Shown here: one piece after another, positions 1-10,144 of the stretch | Layout of the letters: each line of letters begins with the position of its first letter | Numbering within the stretch: the stretch's first letter is position 1 | Origin: Voacanga thouarsii | Lineage: Eukaryota > Streptophyta > Magnoliopsida > Gentianales > Apocynaceae | Assembly: GCA_026120185.1 (NCBI GenBank) | Contig: JANUWF010001824.1 | Span: forward strand, 620,001-684,000 | Length of the DNA: 64,000 nt | Direction: 5' to 3' | Notes under the pieces: generated by a model | The model's database searches: none | Told to the model about the DNA's origin: nothing | Seen by the model: the letters and a program-made list of their open reading frames with translations, nothing else | Translations under genes and position numbers: made by a program

Positions 1-400
1 GACCATTTGAGATATGCAAGGTAAGAGAACAATCTATATGCCAATACTTCCAATTTGATTGGAGAAATCGCCCAAACCTTTCATAGAATAATCAAGGACA
101 AAACCAATCATTGCCTCTCCAAGGATTTTAAGCAAGACAAATTGCAAGGCCTCCACCTCCATTGTCATACCAAGTACTACCTCCACAACAACAATCTTCT
201 AAGCTATCTCTTGAAGAGTTAGTTGCCAAGCTATTGTCTTCCATAGACTCACAATTTCAAGGGGTGGAAACATCAATGCACAACCAAGAAACATCTATCC
301 ACAGCCTAGAGAACCAAATTGGACAACTAGTAAAGCTAATTTAGATAGACCATATGGTAAACTTCCTGGGAACACGGAGAGCAATCCATGCAAGGAGCTT
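1..400 (+). pseudogene. Ty3/gypsy (Athila/Tat-like) gag C-terminal remnant
   Basis: Codons from about 50 to 344 read as the tail of a plant gypsy Gag: a tryptophan/asparagine-rich stretch, a proline/glutamine segment, then SLEELVAKLL and the motif ENQIGQLVK near 310-340. A second, better preserved copy of the same tail (ESQIGQLDK) lies at about 13165-13195 in element B. A stop codon interrupts the tryptophan-rich part near 85, and the homology drifts out of frame after 344, where a decayed LPGNTE-type segment follows. The left side runs off the window, so this is the right end of an older element. The family is fairly clear; the lineage is inferred. Confidence 0.7.
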
Positions 401-801
401 AGAAAGAATTAAACTTCTCTTTTTTACCCTTGCATTATCTATGAAAAAATTTTATTTTTGTTTTGCTTCTATTTTTGTCTATTTGCTTTGTTTATTTGGC
501 TTTGATGATTTTGGTGTATTTTTTAATTCTAGATAACTTATTTTATTATGCTTTATTTACTTTTATTAGGATGTTTTGAATTTTTGGTATTTACTTAAAT
601 AATATTTGCATAAAAAAAAGAGTTAGAAAAGTTTGAATAGGGATTAAACAACCCTGCTTATCTCATGATAAATGGTGCCCCTTAAATGCAAGGATTTTAA
701 AACAGCAAAATACTGTGAATTAGTGACACTGTTTCATCTACATTGAATGACACCACTTATACTGCAGCCACATAAGAAACGAATGTAAGTTATCTGGGGC
801 A
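401..801. other. no gene seen; T-rich non-coding sequence
   Basis: This stretch resembles the T-rich non-coding DNA that follows gag in element B (from 13279). The junction with the copia LTR to the right is not sharp. No RNA gene or usable ORF was recognised. Confidence 0.4.
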
Positions 802-1196
802 TGTAATTAGATTACATAGATGAAATAAAAACCGAGAAAACCTCCCAAAGGATCACTTATATGTGAATAACAGATCATAGAAAAGGAGGAAAAAATACCT
901 TTGTTGTTGTCTTTTTGGTATAAAATTTTTTCTCTTGTTGAAGGCGCAATCTAACAACAAACGAACAAGTATTTTTTTTTTTTTTTTTTTTTTTGTCATT
1001 CGGTCACAACCACTGCAAACCAAATTTAGGCTTACCTCCAACAGAAATCCACACAAGGATTTAAAATCCTGGAGCACCTAATTCTGGTGCTAGCAAGAAT
1101 TAATAGGCAACTAGGGTTTTTTGGGAAGAAGAAGAAAAGCCAGAGAGTTTTGTTTCTGTGTTTTTTCCTAGTTATATATTCACTAAAAACATAGCA

Positions 1197-1261
<65 letters not shown>

Positions 1262-2568
1262 AAACACATCTTTGTACGCTTTGAAAAATCCTAAATGAAA
1301 TAGGAATTCATAATTATGATTAGAACCACAAGTTCTCATAATGTGGTTCTCATAATCATAATTTGGCCCATAAATTATAACCATTTATAATTTGGCTATA
1401 TAAACTTCTTCTTCTTGTAATTAACCCTATTATGTTATCAAATAACATTTTGAGTCCTTAATCCTCTGCTGTGTGTAATCTATCAGGTTTCCTAGTCTAT
1501 TGGTAGCGAAATATAAATTAATCCAAATATATTTAGGATTAGTAATCCATGATAATTAGAATTAACCTATTAATTCTAATTAGGATTACTTTATTAATTC
1601 TCTAATTAATAAATCTATATTAAGTAAATCATGAATGGCACTTAGTAGTATATCATGACCACCCAAAAGTCCAGAAAGTTAATTGGTTTGACATGAACCT
1701 TTCAATAGCAAACAACAGTATAATAAACTCCTTTCACCATGCAATATTTCATTCGGTTTAGAGTATAAAATTAGTGTCAATTCCTTCCAGAATATTTATT
1801 ACTTCTAGCCAAAATATTTTAGTACTTGTTTCCAGAATCCACCACTCAACATGTATATAAATTGAAACTATTTTCAATACACAGTCGTCTTGACCAAGGA
1901 CTTCTTGAGTAGTGATTCCTACAAGTGGCCATGAGATATTCACCCATACTATTAGAAGTGGTAAATCATTTATTTATCCTTTCAACTACTTTCGTTTACT
2001 TCACGTTGTACACAATATCTATCCCATAGGTGGTCTTGTTAGGACTCCAGAGATTAGAATCAAAGCACAACGCTTAGCAAACAAAGTATCTTGGAGATAT
2101 CAAGTCTAAGGATACTTGCACATTTGCTATAATAAGATTCTATTACTGGCACTAGATAGTTATCCATGTGATTATCTTATAGCTAGGTCATCCAATATAC
2201 TTGTTCTAGTAACAAGCATCCACTTGTTAACTTTGAGTATCACAATACTCATGGATGTGAGAACCATCGCCTGATCAAATCAAGAAATATAACACGTGCT
2301 AGTCTTAACGCATTTGTAATGTCCCATCTCATTAATACTATGACTAGGGATGATTTAAATATGAACATTATATAGTGTAGTAGGAACCTCACATCATGAT
2401 CTTTATCATTATTTTCTTAACACAGTATTGCACTTGAGATTTTATCTAACAGTTATATATTCACATGAAAGAATAAAACAAATTGAAAGATAAAGAAAGT
2501 TTTGTATCATTAAATAAATGTACAATATACAAAATACATGTGATTACCTCTAGGACATAACACTAACA
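802..2568 (-). mobile_element. 3' LTR of decayed Ty1/copia element I
   Basis: The right boundary is clear: on the minus strand the LTR begins TGTTAGTGTTATGTCC immediately after a purine-rich tract. Positions 2030-2568 match the copia LTR fragment at 48955-49545 along their length, roughly three quarters identical by eye. The U5-like part (about 850-1150 on this strand) carries the CCCTAGTTGCC and GGAGGTAAG type leader seen in other copia LTRs. The left limit at 802 (TGTAATTAG) is only a plausible TG end; no target duplication could be tested because the other end of the element is lost. Confidence 0.6.
1197..1256. repeat. compound microsatellite (TG)10(TA)20
   Basis: Ten TG units run directly into twenty TA units inside the U5/leader side of the copia LTR. 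It probably arose by slippage after insertion and would be length-variable. Confidence 0.95.
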
Positions 2569-2583
2569 AACTCCCACTTGCAT
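2569..2583 (-). other. copia polypurine tract
   Basis: On the minus strand the purine-rich string GCAAGTGGGAGTT directly precedes the LTR start TGTTAG. The same AAGTGGGAG core precedes the LTR of copia L at 42058. This is the plus-strand priming site of the element. Confidence 0.8.
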
Positions 2584-3768
2584 TAGAGCAAATCATTCAT
2601 ATATCTAATACCGAATGACTCAACATGTCTATTATGTTTCTTTTGGGATAGTGCTTTAGTAAGTGGATTAGTTATATTCTCATCAATAGGAACTCTCTCT
2701 ATCTCTCTATCTTGTTTATTTATGATTTTCCTAATCAAATGAAAATGTCTGAGTACATAATTGGATTGCTAGTGAGACCGTAGCTCCTTTGCTTGTGTAA
2801 TAGCTTATTGTTGTCACAATATAGAGATTTCAGCAATACTAGGAACCACTCCAAGCTCCGTCACGAACTTCTTGATCCAAACTGCTTCCTTAGTTGCTTC
2901 AGAAGTGGATATGTACTTAGCTTCAGTCATTGAGTTGTTAATAGTATCTTGTTTGGAACTTTTTTACCTTATTACCCCTCTACACAATATAAATATGTAA
3001 TCAGACTGTGATTTGAAATCATCTTTATCAAATTGGAAACTGGTATCAGTATACTCGTTTATTTTCAAATCATCTCCCCCATAAACCAAGAATATATCCT
3101 TAGTCCTTCGCAAGTACTTAGGGATATTTTTCACAGCTGCCCAATAACCTTCATCAAGGTCAGATTGGTATCTACTCGTCAAATTAAGAGCACATGATAT
3201 ATCAGGTCTAGTATATATCATAGAATACATGATGGATCCAATTACCGAGGCATATGAAATCCTACTCATGCAATCCCTTTCAACTTGTGTATTTGGAGAC
3301 ATCAACTTTGAAAGGCTTACCTCATGGGACATGGATAATAATCCCTTTTTGGATTAATCCATACTAAACTTCTTTAGCACTTTGTGTATAAATGTAGATT
3401 GTGAAAGACCAAGTAACCTTTTTAATATATTTCTATAGATCCTAATTCCAAGAATATAAGCTGCCTTTCCAAGGTATTTTATGGAGAATTTCTTAGACAA
3501 CCAAATTTTACTGATTGAAAGGCAGGTATATTATTTCCTATTAGCAATATGTCATCTACATAAAGCAATAAGAAAATGACTGCACTCCCACTAATTTTCT
3601 TGTATACATAAGGTTCATCCATGTTTTGAATAAAACCAAACTCTTTGATTGTTTTATCAAAATGGATGTTCCAACACCTAAAAACTTCCTTAAGTCCATA
3701 AATGGACCTTTGCAGCTTGCACACTTTTGTACTATCGTTGGATGTGAAACCCTTAGGTTGTGTCATAT
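2584..3768 (-). pseudogene. Ty1/copia reverse transcriptase-RNase H remnant
   Basis: Read on the minus strand, the RT part (3768 to about 3480) contains MTQPKGF, VCKLQRSIYGLK and the catalytic LLYVDDILLIGN. A connection region follows (about 3330-2965) with SYASVIGSIMY and TRPDISCALNLTSRY. RNase H remnants near 2945-2830 include a degenerate SMTEAKYI and a KEAVWIKKFVTELGVVP-like motif. Several stops and frame changes break it. The sequence stops abruptly inside RT at 3768, where element A is inserted. The missing upstream part (gag, protease, integrase) is not found to the right of element A. The family is certain; the element is dead. Confidence 0.9.
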
Positions 3769-5242
3769 TGATAGGGTTTAAATTCACCTATATTTTTCTA
3801 GTTATTTGAGAATATTTTGTGATATATTTGATGCAATAACTAGTCATATTCTTTCATATTTGAGATTTCTCATTTGAAAATGTATTTTGGAGTTTTTGTA
3901 TAGAATTGGCAAGAAAAGACGAAAAAACCGTTGCTGTTACAGTGCACGGCCGACGGAGCATGGCCGGCACCTGCCCTAGTTTGGAAAATAAGGGAAAAGG
4001 CTAAAAAATAGAGCATGTCGGGCATGACCAGATCACAATCGGTGCCGGCCCAATGCGGTTTTAAGGTGCCGAGTTTCCTTTTCAGATCAGAATTTGGCAA
4101 TTCAATTGGATTCTTTTGGGAACTCTTTCAACCATGAAAAAGGACTCTTGTAAGAACTTTTTGGCAATTAGAACTCCTATAAATACAAAAGAATAACATT
4201 ATACAAATTAGTTTTCATAATTTTCAATTCTTCAATGTAATATCTTTAGAAAACTCCTAGAGAAACACCAAGATTTTGGAGGATCAAGGAGAACTCTTGG
4301 AGAAGAAGAGGAGGTTGCTCAAGAAGGTTTCAAGAAAGAAGGAGGCTTACTTATCTATGGGTGGTTTCTTTTTCTCTTCATTGTGATTTATGGACAATTT
4401 GATATTAATGTTTTAATTGTCTTTAGAGGATATTCTTTTGGATTCATAATTTTATATTGATTTTAGTTCTTTGATCAATTGATTATTATTCTTAGTATTT
4501 GATTACTTATTTTAATTAAGGAATTAGTTGATTGTTTCTTCTAGTTAACTTTCTTGAAAAAGAGGTTGATAGTGGTTTCAAGTTAATTAATTTCATATTT
4601 GTTATCTCTTAACTTGCTTGAAAAGGGGGGTAAACTGTCAAGAACATAAGTAATCAAAGATTAGTTGATGATTGCTAGAATATAGATTCATTGAATAATT
4701 TCATGCTTTAAATTATATACAATATAAGGATTTATGTGAAGATTGATTTTAATGCATCTTTTGGGTAAATTGGTTGAGATAGAATATATTCACTAATTTA
4801 TCTAGAAGATAGTAATTCCATAGATTGCAAACAAAGTGGGTCTATTTGAATTCCTTCCTAATGCCAAGATAATAATTAATTGTGATAAGTGCTAATCAAT
4901 CATTGTTATCTCTTTGAGGATTTCTATCTATGTACATGTCTTTTCTTTTTGTTCTCACTCCTTGATTATTCTTGTGACTTTTCTTGTGTGACTTGACCTT
5001 TTCTCTAGTATATTAGGTTAGTGTTTTATTTATCTCTTCTTATTTTATTAACTAAACAATAGAGATTTGGGTAAACTAAATTGGGAGCCTAAGTTCTCGT
5101 GGATTCGAAACTTGCTATTCCCTATATTATATGATGGGTATACTTACCCATATGTGTGGTTTTAGTGATTAGTATTTTAATTAAAGCTTGATTGATTGTG
5201 GACTTTGTTTGTAATATTTTCTATACTAAAAAACAAGCATCA
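3769..5242 (+). repeat. LTR-A1, 5' LTR of element A
   Basis: It begins TGATAGGG and ends AGCATCA, just before the primer-binding site. U3 carries a GC-rich patch (3945-4065) with GGCCGACGG and CGGTGCCGGCC motifs. A TATA-like string (CTATAAATACAA) lies near 4180 and could place the transcription start shortly downstream. The segment from about 4065 to the end matches LTR-A2; the first 295 bp do not. Confidence 0.85.
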
Positions 5243-5248
5243 AGGTTT

Positions 5249-5266
5249 TGGTGCCGTTGTCGAGGA
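5249..5266 (+). other. primer-binding site of element A
   Basis: TGGTGCCGTTGTCGAGGA lies six bases after the LTR end. It is a slightly mutated form of the TGGCGCCGTTGCCGGGGA site found in plant Athila/Tat elements; B and D carry equivalent sites at 11661 and 40017. Confidence 0.85.
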
Positions 5267-5653
5267 TGGGCACTATCAGAAACGCTTGAATCTTGTTGAT
5301 TTAGCCTTTGTTGTATTTGTAAATATCACTAACTTTTGATTTTTAGGTACTTTGTGACCATTTAAATTTTTTTATTAGTATATGATTTTGTTTTTTTATT
5401 TGTTTAACTTGGTGCTATTCTTTATTTTTCTTTTTTATTTGATTTTTATTTTTTCTTTGGGTGTGAGATTCAAAATATTATCATGGATAATTATTCATGG
5501 ATACAATGTTAAAGGAGCTATAATGATGATAGATTAGCACAATTGCAAGCTCAGATTAACATTTTTTATGAGACGTCACTTGAAGCCTCAATGAATTCTT
5601 TTGTTGCAAACACCAATTTTTCCCCTAAGTATTAAGATGAATCTTCCCAATGA

Positions 5654-6386
5654 ATGCGCCATCAAAGAACACAACTAGCCAAGTTGGTTGGAGATGCCAT
5701 AAAGGCCCATACACTTGAACAGGAGGACCCCCAAGGAAAGGAGAGAGGATATGAGGAAAAATTGCACAATGTGATGGGGAAAATTTTGGATTCTATTCTA
5801 TGCTCTTATTTTTTTAATTTTTCTTTGTCACATGAATTTATAGGTGCCTCTCCACTCACGAAGCCTAATGATACTATTGATCATGTGTTGAATTTATCAT
5901 GCCTCAAGGAGTTGGCTCTTTCAATGCCACATCATAAGAAGTCCTTGAAGGATGGTGGTAATTTCCACCCTTCATTCCATTCAAAGGAAGGTAACTTAGT
6001 TTTTGTAGACCATAAATTGAAAAGAAAGAATTTTTTGATTCTATCTTTAAAATCTACGTTACTAAGTCTAAAGGAGAATTTTAATTGTGACAAATCTTTT
6101 TGAAGGGATAAGTGGTGATTCTAATGTTTATATACTTTTTAGACATAATTTATATCTTTATGTTGGGAACTTAATTTGTATGTCTAAAAAAGTGCTATGG
6201 AAGGGGGGTTATGCATTTACATACATTGCAACTAATATTTTCTATGAACCCCCCATTTTTCGAAACCCTCTCTTATTTCTACTTTCATCATGCTTACCTT
6301 TTTCAATAAGCATTAATTTCTTTTACAAAGGTTTGATGAGGAAGCATGATGAGTGGAAAGAGTTTGTATCTTTGTTTTGTGTTTAG
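5654..6386 (+). pseudogene. unrecognised ORF of the A/D element family
   Basis: An open frame of 149 codons starts at ATG 5654 (MRHQRTQLAKLV). It is basic and polar at the N-terminus, followed by a conserved block with LSCLKELALSMPHHKK and GNFHPSFH, then NLVFVDHKLKRK and LKENFNCDKSF. The reading then continues one frame over, consistent with one extra T in the run near 6100: EGISGDSN, and finally NFFYKGLMRKHDE near 6350. Element D encodes the same string of motifs on the minus strand at 38745-39300. No protease, RT, integrase or zinc knuckle was seen. I do not recognise the family; it could be a decayed gag N-terminus or an accessory protein. Confidence 0.55.
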
Positions 6387-7971
6387 ATTTGTTAGGTTTC
6401 TTTTTCCTCTAGTAATAAGAAGACCATGTCCCAGTTTAAGTATGGGGGAGCGAGTCATTGTGTTTATTCTTAGGAGTTTTATTAGTCTTTCTTGTGTTTT
6501 ATTTTGGCTATTCTTTTCTTTGTTCTTGTATGAGTGTTTAATTTTGCAAGTTTGAATAAAGATTTCTTGAACAAGCTCTTTTATTCTTCTTCATGTTTTA
6601 ATATTTATTAGAGCATTATTGCACTTGGGGAGTATTGCTTACCCTTCTACCTCCTTTATCTTTTTTTGGTCCATTTGGAGACGCTTTCTTATGTCAATTT
6701 TTTTGCTAATGAGGACATTCTCCAATTTAAGTGTGGGAGAGTGGTTTGGTGATATTCTTTGTCCAAGTTTTGATCAATTATCTTAGTGTTTTCCTAGTAT
6801 TAGCTACTTTGAAAATTTTTTGAATTTCCAAAAATAATTTTTTTTTTTTGCAAATTCCTTGAAAATTTTGAAAAAAATTGAAAATTTAAAAATTTGGAAA
6901 TTGTGGATTTAAATTGAGCTTATTTGTCTATAAAGAAGTTTTGATTTTCTTTTTAACTTTGGATATAGATTTATCATTCATTATGGTTGAATTTTTATTT
7001 AAAAAGTAAACTTGTGTATTGAGTTGAATTTTGCTAAGTCTTGAGAATTTAACTTAACATTGGTTATATTTGGTATTTGAGGTTGTTTTATTCTTTGAGC
7101 TTGAATATGGATGATGTGATGAAGTATGGGATGAGTTGTTGGCTAGTTCTTGTATTATGGATTTAAAATTTACTTGACTTTGAGTTGTGAATAAGGAATG
7201 TGAGGAAATAGAAAAACAATGAATGAAAAAAAAAAAATCATTGTTGTGTGAGATAAAAAAAAAAAAAATTGAGTGAAGAGAAAAAATGTGAATTGAAAAA
7301 AACATGGAGTTCAAAAATATTTGTTTTCATCTTTTGAGAAAAATAGAAAAAAAAAGATTTTTTGTTGAAAATGGGGGTTAATATGGAGTGAAGTAGCAAA
7401 TAGTGTTCAGTGCACTTTCCTGAGGCTATCTTGAAGGTAAGAAAGTAAGGAAAGAAAGAAGAAAGAAAAAGAAAAAAATGATGAAAAAATGATGATGACT
7501 ATAAAGGGGCTAATAAGTGCATGAAGAGAAATCCATTCACTTGAGATTATCAGTTCCCTAAGTTATAGAAAAAAAAAAAAGAGTGGAGTGTTTTCCTTAT
7601 TTCATTAACTTGAGTTGTGTAAATTTGAGTTTATAATATTAGAATTGCTTAAATGGAGTGATTTGTATAACTTATGTTGTCTATGTTTTGCTTAAGGGAT
7701 GGAATAATTTTCTTGGACTGGACATGACTTTGTTAACTTAACTTTGATGACCTTAGGATTATTTAATTTAATAAATGAGTTTGAAAGGTTTTCAAATGTT
7801 TGAGTGAATGACGAGTTTATGTTTGAGGTTAGAAGAAGATTATTGCTTTATTATGAATGAATTTGCTAAGGAAACATCTGATGAATTGATTTGACTAGTT
7901 CATAAGCTATTACTTAAGTGTTTTAATTCTTGTTTGCTTGAGGACAAGTAAAGCTTAATTGTGGGGGATTG
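6387..7971 (+). other. element A 3' non-coding region with repeated polypurine motifs
   Basis: No credible gene. A TTTAAG(T)(G/A)TGGG motif occurs at 6431-6450 and 6722-6741, and the terminal tract TTAATTGTGGGGGATT at 7955-7971 abuts the 3' LTR. Between them is a purine-rich stretch (about 7200-7500) of A and GA runs. The string TTGAGGACAAGTAAAG at 7938 also precedes the terminal tract in element B (17303). These are typical features of the Athila-like 3' untranslated region. Confidence 0.6.
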
Positions 7972-8247
7972 TGATAGGAGCTAAATGTACTTATATTTTA
8001 AGGGTCATTTGTATTGCTTGTATGTTCAAATAACTCTTGACTCCCACTAAATTGCTATCTTTTGTTGTGAAGTGATTAAATGGGAGAAATATTGAAAATA
8101 TGGTGAAAAATGCCCAAAATCAGGCCAGGCAATGTTGAACCAGTGTCAGCCCACATAGCTAAGCTGGCCGAGAGTCACTTCTGGAAGAACATAGTAGAAT
8201 AGAGGAATTTCAGAAGCCTTTTAGGAAGGATTGGCGTCGACTATTCT
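7972..8247 (+). repeat. LTR-A2 part 1 (U3), 3' LTR of element A
   Basis: It starts TGATAGGAGC right after the polypurine tract. Unlike the rest of this LTR, these 276 bp do not align with the first 295 bp of LTR-A1, although the lengths agree. They end where the TRIM is inserted. Confidence 0.7.
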
Positions 8248-9676
8248 TGTCACGCTCCATGGCCGCGGACCCAGGAGCGTGACTATGGGCCTGGTAGGAC
8301 TCATAATCAACTACTTGGCCATCATCCTCACTGGGCCAAAATGGATATCCCAAGTTGACAATGGATACTTAGGCCCATCCTTATATACCATTTACACTTC
8401 TTATTCCAATCCCATGTAGGATTGGGGTATCACATTTACCCCTCCTTTAGGCCCAAGTATTCTCGCTAGACCTATACTTTAGGGGCCAAATCCAAGACCA
8501 ACCAGGCAGCATAGGATTCAAGAGGTGGCTCCCACCGCGCATGGTGTAGCACATAGTTCCCATATTGGAATTGGTTACCTGCTCTGATATCAAAAGTCAT
8601 GCCCAGATGAGAATCTGCTTCATCATGAAGTTCAAGATAAAGGAGGGGGGGGGGGTGTGACCATGCAAAGACAAAGGCCGGCGATGAAGATGGATGAAAC
8701 TAGACAAAAAAGGAGGCCTCCAGAGGACAGCCGGCACCGGCTCCAAGCAGCTAAACCGGCGCTGGCTCCATTTTGTCCACATTGGCTATGTTCGGGCAAT
8801 TCAATCGCTGAAGACAAAACACAGCCGGCGCCGGCTGTGATGTCCAAACCAGCGCCAGCTACACTATAGGCACCCACCGACAGCCTCGCTTTTTAATGCT
8901 TTTCTCTGACTTTCTTCATTTTTAATTGCTTGTAAAGACTTATTATGACCCAAAAACTATAATAGAACATCAGGGTTTACTTAGCTAGGGTTATGATAGT
9001 ATGAATAGAACCTTAGTCATTTGAAAACATAACACACAACATTTTGAAATCAGATTGAGAGAGAATATTGAGAGGGCAAGCCTCCTTGTTCATCTTGTTA
9101 AGACTAAGTTTAAGGGTTAGTCCTCCTTTTGTAAGAGTCTCTAAATCTTTTGGATAATCCAATATTGTCTTATTTGAATGGGTCTTAGTTACTTTGTTCT
9201 TCTAAGGTTTGTTTGAAATTCAATATTTGGGTGCCTATTTTCTCTATTCTATTTGTTCTTACTTGCCTTTGTTGCTTCAAGGATATTAGGGTGAGAATAT
9301 AGTAGAACTTTCTATTCATCTTGAGGGTCTTTGAGGCTTTGTTCTTCAAGGGTTTGAAAGAGTGTAGGTAGTTAGGTTACTTTTATCCTTTATCATAAGA
9401 ATAAATCTCTGTTTTGGGTTCCCATTTGCTTGACTGAACACACAGCCACCAAAAACACCCACAACACCAAGAAAAGCCACACAAAAGTCATATCATGCCC
9501 CGTGCCCGCAGACTCGGAACGTGACTATGGGCCTGACAACACCCATAGTTAACTATTTAGTCGTCATCCTTATTGGGTTAAAATGGATATCCCAAGTTGA
9601 TAATGAGTACTCAGGCCCATCTATATATACCATTCGCACTTCTTATCCCAATCCTATATGGGATTAGGGTATCACA
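8248..9676 (-). mobile_element. TRIM (miniature LTR retrotransposon) carrying an internal insertion
   Basis: Two direct repeats of about 187 bp (8248-8434 and 9491-9676) begin TG(T)CACGCTCC or its mutated form TATCATGCCCC and end GGTATCACA. On the minus strand they read TGTGATACCCCAATCC to GTGACA, with a short TATA-like ATGGTATATA. A purine tract (minus strand of 8435-8454) abuts the left repeat, so that copy is the 3' LTR. An initiator-Met-like primer site (TGATATCAGAGCAGGT, minus strand 8576-8591) belongs beside the right repeat. Removing the insertion at 8600-9490 leaves a 538-bp element with no coding capacity, a typical TRIM size. The flanks are ATTCT and ATTAT, a near-perfect 5-bp duplication. 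Confidence 0.8.
8600..9490 (+). mobile_element. insertion inside the TRIM, with an LTR-like content
   Basis: The 9-bp string CAAAAGTCA occurs at 8591-8599 and again at 9482-9490, bracketing 882 bp absent from a normal TRIM. Inside, a run of eleven G (8644-8654) preceded by AAAGGA looks like a polypurine tract and is followed by TGTGACCATGC, an LTR-like start. Three GC-rich blocks with CCGGC(A/G)CCGG palindromes follow (8680-8870), then AT-rich leader-like DNA ending near GACTGAACACA (9450). No terminal inverted repeats were seen. It may be a truncated LTR-element end; the 9-bp duplication would also fit a Mutator-like mover. Confidence 0.5.
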
Positions 9677-10144
9677 ATTATGCCTAAACTAGTGCTACTT
9701 GTTACTGTTCATAAGGCAACGAGTTTCCTTTTCCAAGTAAATTTTGGCAATTTAATTGGATTCTTTTGGGAACTCTTTCTACCATGGAAAAAGACTCTTG
9801 TGGGCACTTTTTGGCAACCTAAACTCCAATAAATACAAGAGAATGGCATTGTACCAAGGGAGTTCTAGTTCTTGAGTTTTCATTGTAATATTTTATAGAA
9901 CTCCCAGAGAAACACCAAGATTTAGGAAGATCAAGGAGATCTTGGAGAAGAAGAGAAGCTTTGTCAATAAGATTGAAAATGAGAAGAGAATTATACTTGT
10001 CTATGAGTTTTTCTTTTTTCTTTCTTTGTAATTCTATTTTGTTTAAATCGGATTCATATGTTTTAATTGTAGTTGAGGATATTTTTACTTTATAATTTTG
10101 TGTTGAATTAATTCTAGATTTGTTGAATTCCAATTCTAAGTATT
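9677..10144 (+). repeat. LTR-A2 part 2, 3' LTR of element A
   Basis: It resumes with the TRIM target duplication ATTAT. From about 9712 it aligns base by base with LTR-A1 from 4065, including TTGGATTCTTTTGGG and the CAATAAATACAAGAG TATA region. It ends with GTATT, the left copy of element B's target duplication. Confidence 0.85.

Noticed and set aside
8657..8877. Proline/arginine-rich ORFs on both strands
   Set aside because: Created by the GC-rich CCGGC palindromes within the TRIM insert; no conserved domain.
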